From Accumulibacter sp031732795 (GTDB lineage Bacteria > Pseudomonadota > Gammaproteobacteria > Burkholderiales > Rhodocyclaceae), in the NCBI GenBank assembly GCA_031732795.1, contig JAVMKC010000093.1, forward strand, positions 1 through 64,000: a stretch of DNA of 64,000 bases, written 5' to 3'. Positions 19,949 through 29,504 of this stretch are shown here, piece after piece (within the stretch, counting starts at the first letter, position 1; every line of letters starts with the position of its first letter). The position numbers and the translations under genes were made by a program. The notes beneath the pieces were generated by a model, which was not told the origin of the DNA, searched no databases, and saw only the letters and a list, made by a program, of their open reading frames with translations.

Positions 19949-21082
19949 ATGAGCGCCGCGGTCTCCACACTGGCTGCTGCGTTATCGGTACGCCGGGACG
20001 GGGAAATGACGCTGGTCGTCGTTTCGGGAAATTGGCGACTCGGTCAGCCAGTGCCCGATCCGGCGCCGGCGTTGGCGGCCGTTGACGGTGCCGATGCCTT
20101 GCGGCTGGCCGCCGAGCAGCTGGGCGACTGGGACAGCAGTCTGCTGGCTTTCCTGTTGCGGATTCATGACGCCGCCAGTGCGCGCGGCCAGCGGATCGAT
20201 TGCCAGCTATTGCCCGACGGTCTGGCGCGGCTGATCCGGCTGGCGCGGGCGGTGCCGCGCGTCGACCGACCGGCGGCAGGCCCGCAGCCGGCTTGGCTGG
20301 CGCGGCTCGGCCACGCGGCGGTCGACCACTGGCAGCGCTTCCCCGATCTGCTGGCCTTCATCGGCGAACTGACGCTGGCCGTGCTGCGCTTCTTCATCGG
20401 CCGTGCGCGCTACCGGCAAGGGGAATTCTTCTGGTTGATCGAGGAAACCGGGCCGCGCGCGCTGCCGATCGTTTCGTTGATCAGCTTTCTGGTCGGCACG
20501 ATTCTCGCCTACATGGGTGCGATGCAGTTGGCACTGTTCGGCGCGCAGATCTACATCGCCGATCTGGTCGGCATCGGCATGGTCCGCGAAATCGCCGCGC
20601 TGATGACCGGCATCATCCTCGCCGGCCGCACCGGCGCCGCGTACGCCGCGCAACTGGGCACGATGCAGGTCAATGAGGAAATCGACGCTTTGCGCACCCT
20701 GGGAATCCCGGTGATCGAGTTCCTGGTCCTGCCGCGGGTGATGGCGCTGACGCTGATGGCGCCTTTGCTGACTTTGTACGCGGCGGTGGTCGGCGTCGCC
20801 GCCGGTGCGCTGGTCGCCGCGCTGGTCTATGGCGTCGGCGTCAACGCCTATTATTTCCAGACCGTCGCCGCCTTGAGCCTGCCGCATTTCCTGGTCGGTT
20901 TGTTCAAGGGAACGGTTTATGCCGCGTTGGTCGCCTTTGCCGGCTGCCTGTGCGGCATGCGTTGCGGGCGCAGCGCCCAGGCGGTCGGCGAGGCTACCAC
21001 CGCGGCGGTGGTGTTGGGCATCCTGCTGATCACCGTTTCGGCCGCCTTGCTGACCATCGCTTTCCAGCGGCTGGAGATTTGA
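19949..21082 (+). CDS. MlaE-family lipid ABC transporter permease with N-terminal STAS-like domain
   Basis: 377 residues. The N-terminal ~110 residues look like a divergent STAS-type domain (TLVVVSGNWRL... DSSLLAFLLRIHDAA), as in bacterial MlaE-domain permeases fused to STAS. The C-terminal part is an MlaE permease with about five membrane segments and the conserved GMVREIAALMTGIILAGRTGAAYAAQLG region. It exchanges phospholipid or other lipid between inner membrane and an MCE shuttle. First gene of a four-gene operon (permease, ATPase, MCE protein, auxiliary lipoprotein), a paralogue-type Mla/Pqi system rather than the classic mlaFEDCB. Confidence 0.9.
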   Translation: MSAAVSTLAAALSVRRDGEMTLVVVSGNWRLGQPVPDPAPALAAVDGADALRLAAEQLGDWDSSLLAFLLRIHDAASARGQRIDCQLLPDGLARLIRLARAVPRVDRPAAGPQPAWLARLGHAAVDHWQRFPDLLAFIGELTLAVLRFFIGRARYRQGEFFWLIEETGPRALPIVSLISFLVGTILAYMGAMQLALFGAQIYIADLVGIGMVREIAALMTGIILAGRTGAAYAAQLGTMQVNEEIDALRTLGIPVIEFLVLPRVMALTLMAPLLTLYAAVVGVAAGALVAALVYGVGVNAYYFQTVAALSLPHFLVGLFKGTVYAALVAFAGCLCGMRCGRSAQAVGEATTAAVVLGILLITVSAALLTIAFQRLEI

Positions 21083-21083
21083 G

Positions 21084-21848
21084 TTGCCGGCGTCGCCTGA
21101 ATTGCCGGAAGTCGCCATCGCCGTCAAAGACCTGACCATGGCTTTCGGCTCGCGGGTGATCCAGCGCGACCTGACTTTCGACATCAGGCGCGGCGACATT
21201 TTCGTGATCATGGGCGGCAGCGGCTGCGGCAAGAGCACCTTGTTACGCCATCTGATCGGTCTGCAGGCGCCGGCGACAGGCAAAGTGCTTTTCGGCCACA
21301 CCGACTTCTGGCAGGTCGACGAGCCGGCCCGCAACGCCATCCAGCGGCGTTGCGGCGTGCTGTTCCAAAGTGGCGCTTTGTGGAGTTCGCTGACCTTGCA
21401 GGAAAACATCGCCTTGCCGCTACTGGAATTCCTCGCTCTGGAAGCCGAGCAGGCCAACGAACTGGCGTCGCTGAAACTGGCGCTGGTCGGTCTGGCCGGT
21501 TTCGAGGACTTCTATCCTTCGGAAATCAGTGGCGGCATGAAGAAACGCGCCGGGCTGGCGCGGGCGATGGCGCTCGACCCGGAGATTCTGTTTTTCGACG
21601 AACCGTCGGCCGGCCTGGACCCGCTGAGTTCGGCGCGGCTCGATGAACTGATCCTCGAACTGCGCGAAAGTCTCGGGGCGACGGTGGTCATCGTCACCCA
21701 TGAGCTGGCGAGTATTTTCGCCATCGGCAACAATGCCGTTTTTCTCGACGCGGAAACGAAGACGATGATCGCCACCGGCGACCCGAAACGACTGTTGGCC
21801 GACGGACCGGCGACGGTCCGCGCCTTTTTGAACAGGGGGAAACCGTGA
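21084..21848 (+). CDS. MlaF-like ABC transporter ATPase
   Basis: 254 residues from a TTG start one base after the permease stop; an ATG at 21138 is an alternative. Walker A GGSGCGKST, signature ISGGMKKRAGLARAMALDPE (the IS/LSGGM variant usual for MlaF), Walker B LFFDEPSAGLDP, and the H-loop VTHEL. Powers lipid transport with the permease before it and the MCE protein after it. The downstream gene starts with a GTG that overlaps this stop. Confidence 0.92.
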   Translation: MPASPELPEVAIAVKDLTMAFGSRVIQRDLTFDIRRGDIFVIMGGSGCGKSTLLRHLIGLQAPATGKVLFGHTDFWQVDEPARNAIQRRCGVLFQSGALWSSLTLQENIALPLLEFLALEAEQANELASLKLALVGLAGFEDFYPSEISGGMKKRAGLARAMALDPEILFFDEPSAGLDPLSSARLDELILELRESLGATVVIVTHELASIFAIGNNAVFLDAETKTMIATGDPKRLLADGPATVRAFLNRGKP

Positions 21849-22807
21849 GCAAACGCGCACAGCCGACGCTGATCGGCGCTTTCGTCCTCGGCGCCATCGC
21901 CTTGACGCTGGCGGCCATCTTCCTGCTGGCCGGCGGCAGCGCGCGCTGGCAGAAGAAGGAAACCTACGTGATGTACTTCGAGGGCTCGGTCTATGGGCTG
22001 CAGGTCGGCGCGCCGGTGGTCTTCCGTGGGGTGAAGATCGGCGCCGTCAAAACGATCGGCATCGCTTTCGATGGCCAGGAGAATTCTTTTTTCATTCCGG
22101 TGACCATCGAGATGGGTTCGCCGCCGGCGACCGACCTGGCCAACCCCGGTCACCAGACCATCGACATCGGCGATCTGAAGGCGCAGCAAGATTTCATCGC
22201 CCGGGGTCTGCGCGGCCAACTGGCGATGCAGAGCATCCTCACCGGCATGCTCTACATCAGTCTCGACTTTCACCCCGACACGCCGGCGCATCTGCACGCC
22301 AAGGATCAGACGATTCCGGAGATTCCGACGATTCCGACGACGGTGCAGAAGGTGCAGCAGCGTCTGGAGAACATCGATTTCGAGAAATTGTTCAACGATG
22401 TGGCGACGATCGCCTCAGTGGTCCGCGAGAAAGCGCAAAGCCAGGATCTCAACGACTCATTGGCCGATTTCCGTCAGGCGATGAAGAGTCTGGCGGCGGT
22501 CAGTGCCCGTCTCGACCGGCAATCCGGACCGCTGTTCAGCGATACGCACCAGACCATCCGCGACGCGCAGCGGGCGCTGAGCGAGGCCCGTCAGGCGATG
22601 GTGTCCACGCAGACGGCGACCCGTGACGTTTCCGACGCGGCGAAAGCGCTGGGCCAGGTGGCCAACGAGGGCTCGCCAGCGCTGGCCGAACTCAACCGCA
22701 CCCTGAAGGAAGCAACACTCGCCGCCCGTGCGCTGCGCCGGCTGGCCGACACCTTGGAACAGCAACCGGATGCCTTGCTGCGCGGCAAGCGTCCAGGAGA
22801 ACCCTGA
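21845..22807 (+). CDS. MlaD-family MCE substrate-binding protein
   Basis: 320 residues, GTG start overlapping the ATPase stop. One N-terminal membrane anchor (about 12-32, FVLGAIALTLAAIFLLAGG) followed by an MCE domain (YFEGSVYGLQVGAPVVFRGVKIGAV). After it comes a long helical stretch (DFEKLFNDVATIASVVREKA through to the C-terminus). MCE proteins form hexameric rings or tunnels that carry lipid across the periplasm; the long helical tail resembles PqiB/YebT-like needle-forming members. Confidence 0.9.
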   Translation: MSKRAQPTLIGAFVLGAIALTLAAIFLLAGGSARWQKKETYVMYFEGSVYGLQVGAPVVFRGVKIGAVKTIGIAFDGQENSFFIPVTIEMGSPPATDLANPGHQTIDIGDLKAQQDFIARGLRGQLAMQSILTGMLYISLDFHPDTPAHLHAKDQTIPEIPTIPTTVQKVQQRLENIDFEKLFNDVATIASVVREKAQSQDLNDSLADFRQAMKSLAAVSARLDRQSGPLFSDTHQTIRDAQRALSEARQAMVSTQTATRDVSDAAKALGQVANEGSPALAELNRTLKEATLAARALRRLADTLEQQPDALLRGKRPGEP

Positions 22808-22809
22808 AT

Positions 22810-23406
22810 ATGCCTCGACCGATTTCCCGCGCCCTCCGGCTGACGGCGTTGATCACCGGGTTGGTGGCTGGCTGCGCCGGCACGCCGCCGGCGCGTCATT
22901 TTCTGCTCGAAGCGACGGCGCCGGCCAGCCGACCCGCGCCGAACGCACGTCAAACGCCGACATTGATCATCGACAGCGTGCAATTGGCCGACTATCTCAA
23001 CCGACTGCCGATCGTCCGCCGTCGCGGCGACAACCGGCTCGGCTTCGACGACGGCATCCGCTGGGCGGAACCACTCGAACTCGGTTTCCGGCGCGTGCTG
23101 GCCGATAATCTCGACCGTCTGTCCGGCGCGGCGACCGTCGTTCCGTCGACCCAGGCGGCGACGTCGGGACCGGCGCACCGGCTGACCGTCGAAGTCAGCC
23201 GCTTCGAAATCGATACCGATGATCGCGCCGTCCTCGACGCCCGCTGGAGCCTGCAGTCAGGCAACGTCAAAAGCGGCATCGTTCGCCGCAGCCAGTTGAG
23301 TCGCCCGGCCCCCGGCGCCGACACCGCCGCCGGAGTCGCGGCGCTCAATCAGCTACTGGCCGACTTTGCCGTCGAACTCGACCAAGCGCTGCGGCAACGG
23401 CCCTGA
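22810..23406 (+). CDS. PqiC-like ABC-type transport auxiliary lipoprotein
   Basis: 198 residues, two bases after the MCE gene. N-terminal signal with lipobox LVAGCAG (Cys at about residue 20), then RHFLLEA and a two-part domain with RRRGDNRLGFDDGIRWAEPL. This is the ABC_trans_aux / PqiC family (DUF330), outer-membrane lipoproteins that dock the MCE tunnel. Last gene of the operon. Confidence 0.88.
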   Translation: MPRPISRALRLTALITGLVAGCAGTPPARHFLLEATAPASRPAPNARQTPTLIIDSVQLADYLNRLPIVRRRGDNRLGFDDGIRWAEPLELGFRRVLADNLDRLSGAATVVPSTQAATSGPAHRLTVEVSRFEIDTDDRAVLDARWSLQSGNVKSGIVRRSQLSRPAPGADTAAGVAALNQLLADFAVELDQALRQRP

Positions 23407-23439
23407 ACGTCCTGCTCGCCTGCTCGTCCTGCTCGCGGA

Positions 23440-24828
<1,389 letters not shown>

Positions 24829-24830
24829 GG

Positions 24831-25943
24831 TCAGATTTCCCGTACTGGCACGCGCTTGGCCAACGCGCAGAACAACTCGTAGCTGATCGTCCCGGCGGCG
24901 GCGGCGACCTCGTCGGCCGGCAGACCGTCACCCCACAGCACCACCGGGCTGTCGACGCCGGCCATGGGCAGGTCGGTGAGGTCGGCTGCCAACATGTCCA
25001 TCGACACTCGGCCGAGCGTTCGCGTGCGTTGCCCGGCGACGACGATCGGTGTGCCGCTGGCGGCGTGTCGCGGGTAACCGTCGGCGTAGCCGCAGGCGAC
25101 GATGCCGACGCGGGTCGGCCGGCTGGCGACGAAAGTGCCGCCATAACCGACCCGCTCGCCGACGGCGATCGTCTGCACGGCCAGAATCCGGCTGCGCAAG
25201 GTCATCACCGGCTTGAGGTCGACATCCGCCACCGTCCGGTCGGCAAACGGGCTGCTGCCATAGAGCATGATGCCGGCACGCACCCAGTCGTGCGCGGTGC
25301 GCGGGTGGGCCAGGATCGCCGCCGAATTGGCCATCGACACCGGCCAGCTCGCCGCCTCCGGCCAGTCGGCGCGCAGCCGCTCGAAACACTCGAGCTGATC
25401 GGCGATCGCCGCCGGTCCGCCGGGGTCGTCGGCACTGGCGAAGTGGGTCATCAGCGTCAATGGACCCAGCCTGCCGGCGTCGGCGAGCGCCGCCAGTTCG
25501 TGACGGACCTGCGGCAGGTCGGCCGCGGTCAGGCCCAGGCGGTTCATGCCGGTGTTCAATTTCAGGTACAGCGGCCAGCGGACGGTGGGCGCCGCCTGCC
25601 GCAGGCAACGCAGTTGCTCGGGCCGGTGGATGGTCAAGGTCAACCGCTGCTGCGCGCAGAGCGGCAGGTCGGCGGCTTCGAAAAATCCTTCGAGAAGCAG
25701 GATCGGCTGCCGGAAGCCCGCTTCCCGCAAGCACAACGCCTCATCGAGGTCGAGCAGCGCGAAACCGTCGGCGAGATCAACGAGCGCCGCTGCCACCCGC
25801 TGCAGGCCGTGACCGTAGCCGTTGGCCTTGACCACCGCCCAGGTTTGGGCAGCGGGGTATTCACGGCTCGCGCACTGTTTGGCGCGCCGATAATTGTGAC
25901 GTAGCGCGGCGCGGTCGATGCACGCCTCGATCGGGCGCGGCAT
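24831..25943 (-). CDS. alr: Alanine racemase
   Basis: 370 residues. PLP-binding Lys39 in AVVKANGYGHG at the start of the TIM barrel; the catalytic Tyr of the other half-site is in GYGGTFVA (about residue 263). Converts L- to D-alanine for peptidoglycan. The ATG overlaps the stop of the upstream LysR gene (25943-25945), and radA follows immediately. Confidence 0.97.
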   Translation of the reverse strand: MPRPIEACIDRAALRHNYRRAKQCASREYPAAQTWAVVKANGYGHGLQRVAAALVDLADGFALLDLDEALCLREAGFRQPILLLEGFFEAADLPLCAQQRLTLTIHRPEQLRCLRQAAPTVRWPLYLKLNTGMNRLGLTAADLPQVRHELAALADAGRLGPLTLMTHFASADDPGGPAAIADQLECFERLRADWPEAASWPVSMANSAAILAHPRTAHDWVRAGIMLYGSSPFADRTVADVDLKPVMTLRSRILAVQTIAVGERVGYGGTFVASRPTRVGIVACGYADGYPRHAASGTPIVVAGQRTRTLGRVSMDMLAADLTDLPMAGVDSPVVLWGDGLPADEVAAAAGTISYELFCALAKRVPVREI

Positions 25944-26845
25944 CAGGCGCAGAGATCGCGCAGCTTGCCTCTGGCGAACTCGACGAAACTGAGGATGACT
26001 TGCGAGCGGAAGCGCTCGCGCGGATAGATCAGCGCCAGGGCGCGCGTCAGCCGCGGACGCAAGGGGATGGCGACCAGCATGCCGAGTGCCACTTCCTTTT
26101 CGACGCTGGCCCGGGACACCACCGAAAAACCGAGGCCGGTGGCGACGACGCCTTTGAGCGCTTGTGGGCTGGTCAATTCCATCAGCGTTTTCAACTGCTC
26201 CGGTTCGACGCCGCAGGCCCGCAGATAATCGTCGGTCACTTCACGCGTTCCGGAACCTTCCTCGCGGGCAATGAAGTTGTGGCCGAGTAGACCCCGGGCG
26301 TCGAGATCGGTGTTTTTCGCCAAGGAATGGCCCGGCGCACAGATCACCTGCAGTTCGTCTTCGCCGCAGACTTCGCATTGCAGGTTGGATTGGCGAAAGC
26401 TCGACTCGATCACCCCGACGTCGAGATTATGCGTGGCGATGGCGTTGCCAATCGATTCGGCGTTGCCGACGGTCAGCCGCGCGCGTACCTGCGGATAGCG
26501 GGTATTGAACTCGCCGAGAATCGGCGGCAGCAGAAACTCGGCAATCGTCGTACTGGCGCCGACCAGCAGGCTGCCGCTCATCTGCCCGGTCAGTTCGGCA
26601 ACCCGGATGTCGAGTTCGGCGGACATGCCGAGAATCCGTTCCGCGTATTCTAGCGCCAGCTCGCCGGCCGGAGTCAGCGAAATGCGTCCGCCACCGCGGT
26701 CGAACAGCCGGGTATTGAAGCGTTCCTCGAGTTGCTTGATTTGAAAAGTCACCGCCGGCTGGGTCATGTGCAGCGCGTCACCGGCTTTGGTGAATGAAAG
26801 ATGCCGGGCTACGGCATGAAAAACCTGCAATCTCCGGTCGGCCAT
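25943..26845 (-). CDS. LysR-type transcriptional regulator (CysL/CbbR-like branch)
   Basis: 300 residues. Winged helix-turn-helix at residues 1-60 (FHAVARHLSFTKAGDALHMTQPAVTFQIKQLEE) and a periplasmic-binding-protein-like effector domain (about 90-295). LysR proteins with this opening include regulators related to CbbR and CysL. Which genes it controls is unknown; the isolated cbbM at 15848 is one candidate but 10 kb away. It is co-transcribed with alr and radA (4-bp-type overlap), an unusual arrangement for a LysR gene. Confidence 0.9.
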   Translation of the reverse strand: MADRRLQVFHAVARHLSFTKAGDALHMTQPAVTFQIKQLEERFNTRLFDRGGGRISLTPAGELALEYAERILGMSAELDIRVAELTGQMSGSLLVGASTTIAEFLLPPILGEFNTRYPQVRARLTVGNAESIGNAIATHNLDVGVIESSFRQSNLQCEVCGEDELQVICAPGHSLAKNTDLDARGLLGHNFIAREEGSGTREVTDDYLRACGVEPEQLKTLMELTSPQALKGVVATGLGFSVVSRASVEKEVALGMLVAIPLRPRLTRALALIYPRERFRSQVILSFVEFARGKLRDLCA

Positions 26846-27129
26846 AAACTCTTTCCCAGATTCCCCTTATCCGGCGTCTATTCAATCATAAAATGCCCCG
26901 GCTGGACAGACGACCGTCAAACGGCAAGGGTCTCAGAACGATAGCCATTGATCCGCCTATTCGCTGACGAATCCTGAAACCAAACGTCTTCGGGCAGCCT
27001 CTGAATCCATTGTCAATACTGAATCCGGAAGATACCAAGTTGCTCACCACCTGACACCAGGTAGCCCACATCTGCCAACCAACCCGTTCAGCATGCACAG
27101 CGCCAAGTCTAATTGCACCTTTCGAAAGT
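26846..27129. other. Intergenic region between glnA and the LysR gene
   Basis: No recognisable gene. An open frame on the minus strand (26886-27206) crosses the glnA terminator and is not credible. Should contain the promoter of the LysR-alr-radA operon near 26850-26900. Confidence 0.3.
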
Positions 27130-27158
27130 AATAAAGCCCGGATTATCCGGGCTTTATT
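27130..27158. terminator. Intrinsic terminator downstream of glnA
   Basis: Perfect 13-bp stem AATAAAGCCCGGA / TCCGGGCTTTATT with loop TTA, T-rich on either reading. It begins about 50 bp after the glnA stop on the minus strand. Confidence 0.9.
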
Positions 27159-27209
27159 TGAATCAGTGGGTCTTGCTCTTGCTGCGCCGCACTGCGCAAC
27201 AGTCAATTC

Positions 27210-28625
27210 TCAGCAGCTGTAATACAGGTCGAATTCCACCGGATGGGTGGTCATGCGCACCTTGTTGACTTCGTCCATCTTCAGCTCGAGGTAGGCGTTG
27301 ATCCAGTCGTCGGAGAAGACGCCGCCGCGGGTCAGGAATTCGCGGTCCTTGTCGAGCGAGGCCAGCGCTTCCTCGAGGCTGGCGCAGACGGTCGGGATTT
27401 TGGCATCCTCTTCCGGTGGCAGGTCGTAGAGGTTCTTGTCGGCCGGGTCGCCAGGATGAATCTTGTTGACGATACCGTCCAGGCCGGCCATCAGCAGCGC
27501 GGCGAAGCACAGATACGGGTTGGCGATCGGATCGGGGAAGCGCGTTTCGATGCGACGGGCCTTGTCCGAGGCGACGTGCGGCACGCGGATCGACGCCGAG
27601 CGGTTCTTCGCCGAGTACGCCAGCTTGACCGGTGCTTCGTAATGCGGCACCAGACGCTTGTAGGAATTGGTCCCCGGGTTGGTGATCGCATTCAACGCCT
27701 TGGCGTGCTTGATGATCCCGCCGATGTAGTACAGCGCCAGTTCCGACAGTCCAGCGTAGCCATTGCCGGCGAAGAGGTTCTTGCCGTCCTTCCAGATCGA
27801 CTGATGCACGTGCATGCCGGAACCGTTGTCACCGACGATCGGCTTGGGCATGAAGGTGACGGTCTTGCCGTACTGATTGGCGACGTTGTGCACCACGTAC
27901 TTGAGGATCTGCGTCCAGTCGGCCCGCTTGACCAGGGTGTTGAAGACGGTACCGATTTCGCACTGGCCGGCGGTGGCCACTTCGTGGTGATGCACTTCGA
28001 CCGGCACGCCGATCGATTCGAGGGTCAGCACCATCGCCGAACGGATATCGTGCAGGCTGTCGACCGGCGGCACCGGGAAGTAACCGCCCTTGACGCCCGG
28101 ACGGTGACCGGTGCCCCCTTCGCCTTCGGATTTTTCGCCGTTGGTCCAGGCGGCTTCCTGCGAATAAATCTTCAGGCTGCAGCCGGACATGTCGACGTTC
28201 CAGGCCACCGAGTCGAAGATGAAGAATTCCGGCTCGGGACCGAAATACGCAGTGTCACCGATGCCGCTGGACTTGAGGTAGGCTTCGGCGCGCTTGGCGA
28301 TCGACCGCGGGTCACGGTCATAGCCACGTCCGTCGGCCGGATCGACCACGTCGCAGGTCAGCACGACGGTGGTTTCGTCGAAGAAGGGATCGATGTAGGC
28401 GGTGTTCGGATCGGGCATCAACTGCATGTCGGAGGCCTGGATGCCTTTCCATCCGGCGATCGACGAACCGTCGAAAGCGTGGCCATCCTCGAACTTGTCC
28501 TCGCTGAAGGCACTGACCGGCACCGTGACGTGCTGCTCCTTGCCACGGGTGTCGGTGAAGCGGAAGTCCACGAACTTCGCTTCGTTTTCCTTGACCATTT
28601 TGACTACATCTTTCGGGCTTGCCAT
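27210..28625 (-). CDS. glnA: Glutamine synthetase type I
   Basis: 471 residues, full length for GSI-beta. Beta-Grasp domain first (KFVDFRFTDTRGKEQHV), then the catalytic domain with PDPNTAYIDPF, the metal/ATP strings EVHHHEVATAGQCEIG and NGSGMHVHQSIWK, and the NPGTNSYKRL loop. The adenylylation site is present: Tyr400 in NLYDLPPEE. Makes glutamine from glutamate and ammonia. Strong AGGAGATTTT ribosome-binding site. Upstream lie a sigma54-type promoter and two NtrC-type dyads, so nitrogen control is expected; a clear terminator follows. Confidence 0.98.
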   Translation of the reverse strand: MASPKDVVKMVKENEAKFVDFRFTDTRGKEQHVTVPVSAFSEDKFEDGHAFDGSSIAGWKGIQASDMQLMPDPNTAYIDPFFDETTVVLTCDVVDPADGRGYDRDPRSIAKRAEAYLKSSGIGDTAYFGPEPEFFIFDSVAWNVDMSGCSLKIYSQEAAWTNGEKSEGEGGTGHRPGVKGGYFPVPPVDSLHDIRSAMVLTLESIGVPVEVHHHEVATAGQCEIGTVFNTLVKRADWTQILKYVVHNVANQYGKTVTFMPKPIVGDNGSGMHVHQSIWKDGKNLFAGNGYAGLSELALYYIGGIIKHAKALNAITNPGTNSYKRLVPHYEAPVKLAYSAKNRSASIRVPHVASDKARRIETRFPDPIANPYLCFAALLMAGLDGIVNKIHPGDPADKNLYDLPPEEDAKIPTVCASLEEALASLDKDREFLTRGGVFSDDWINAYLELKMDEVNKVRMTTHPVEFDLYYSC

Positions 28626-28686
28626 TACAAAATCTCCTGAACGGATGCCGGCGGGCGGCGGTAGAGAAATAGGGTGCGCTCAATGT

Positions 28687-28704
28687 AAGCATGAAACATG
28701 CCAA
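28687..28704 (-). promoter_or_regulatory. glnA: Sigma54-type promoter of glnA
   Basis: On the minus strand TTGGCATGTTTCATGCTT has GG and GC exactly 10 bases apart, matching TGGCAYGN4TTGCW well. It would start transcription about 50 bp before the glnA ATG. Confidence 0.7.
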
Positions 28705-28777
28705 CACCGATCCTGCTGGAATTTCATTGTGCCACAAGGGCTGCCCGCCATCGTCATCCGCGGTCGGTTTTTTAATG

Positions 28778-28822
28778 GCACTCAAACGGTGCGCGGCGCG
28801 TTTCTGCGCACCATTTGAGTGC
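28778..28822. promoter_or_regulatory. Two NtrC-type enhancer dyads upstream of glnA
   Basis: Two copies of GCAC-N7-GTGC: 28778-28792 (GCACTCAAACGGTGC) and 28808-28822 (GCACCATTTGAGTGC), centres 30 bp apart, that is about three helical turns. They are also inverted copies of each other. This matches the NtrC enhancer consensus and lies about 90-120 bp upstream of the sigma54-type promoter of glnA, a normal enhancer distance. They also lie 86 bp before the divergent rhodanese gene. Confidence 0.75.
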
Positions 28823-28907
28823 ATCGGCGGCGCCCGCCAACCGGACCCCGACAACTGTTTTATACTGTGCGCCGACCCTTCTCCTCAGCCACCGGACCGA
28901 GCGTGCC

Positions 28908-29357
28908 ATGGGAATATTGACCGACCTCCTGCAACTCGCCAGCGCGCGCGCCCAGAAACTGCAACTGTCCTATGCCGGAGCGCTGACGCCGCAGGAAGCG
29001 CACAAGGTCTGGCAACTGGCGCCGGGAGCCAAGCTGGTCGATATCCGGACCCAGGCCGAATGGGATTGGGTCGGCCGCATTCCCGGCGCGATCGAGATCG
29101 AATGGCAGACGTATCCGGGCGGGCGGCCCAACCCGCATTTCCTGGCGCAATTCAAAAAACAGGTCGACCGCGAATCGCTGGTGCTGCTGATCTGCCGCAG
29201 CGGTGTGCGCTCGCATCACGCGGCGATCCTGCTCAGCGACGAGGCGCACTACGAATGCTACAACGTCCTGGAAGGCTTCGAAGGCGACAAGGATGCCGCC
29301 GGTCAGCGCGGCAAGACCGGCGGCTGGCGTTACGCCGGCCTGCCGTGGCACAGTTGA
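28908..29357 (+). CDS. Single-domain rhodanese-like protein
   Basis: 149 residues from the ATG at 28908. Rhodanese fold: LTPQEAHKVWQLAPGAKLVDIRTQAEWDWVG, then the active loop CRSGVRSHHAA with the catalytic Cys (about residue 95) and the final GWRYAGLPW strap. It transfers sulfane sulfur; the acceptor is unknown. It is divergent from glnA and lies upstream of nadA. Because NadA carries a 4Fe-4S cluster a link is possible, but that is speculation. Confidence 0.88.
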   Translation: MGILTDLLQLASARAQKLQLSYAGALTPQEAHKVWQLAPGAKLVDIRTQAEWDWVGRIPGAIEIEWQTYPGGRPNPHFLAQFKKQVDRESLVLLICRSGVRSHHAAILLSDEAHYECYNVLEGFEGDKDAAGQRGKTGGWRYAGLPWHS

Positions 29358-29413
29358 TCGCGATGGCCGCCCCGGCCGCGGTTGATCGAATCTCCAGCGC
29401 CGCCCGACCGGAC

Positions 29414-29462
29414 GCACACTGAACCCGCACTTGAACCCGCACTTGAACCTGCACTTGAACCT
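29414..29462 (+). repeat. 12-bp tandem repeat upstream of nadA
   Basis: Three near-exact copies of GCACTTGAACCC/T (29427-29462), preceded by a 13-bp degenerate copy (29414-29426). It would read as EPAL repeats if the nadA frame were extended upstream, but the likely nadA start lies downstream, so it is probably in the 5' leader. Confidence 0.75.
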
Positions 29463-29504
29463 TTTTCCGGCCGCCCGGTCTCTCTCCACCCCCACCCTGG
29501 CCCG

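Noticed and set aside
26886..27206. 106-codon minus-strand frame upstream of the LysR gene
   Set aside because: It runs through the glnA terminator hairpin and shows no family features.
27243..28640. 465-codon frame antisense to glnA
   Set aside because: Shadow frame over a highly conserved gene; no protein family resemblance.
28735..28760. A second glnA sigma54 site at TGGCACAATGAAATTCC (minus strand, near 28715-28735)
   Set aside because: The -24 half looks good but GC is missing at the -12 position; the site at 28687-28704 has exact spacing.
29414..29462. Short repeat as CRISPR or iteron array
   Set aside because: Only about four 12-bp units with no spacers, inside a gene leader; no replication gene nearby.
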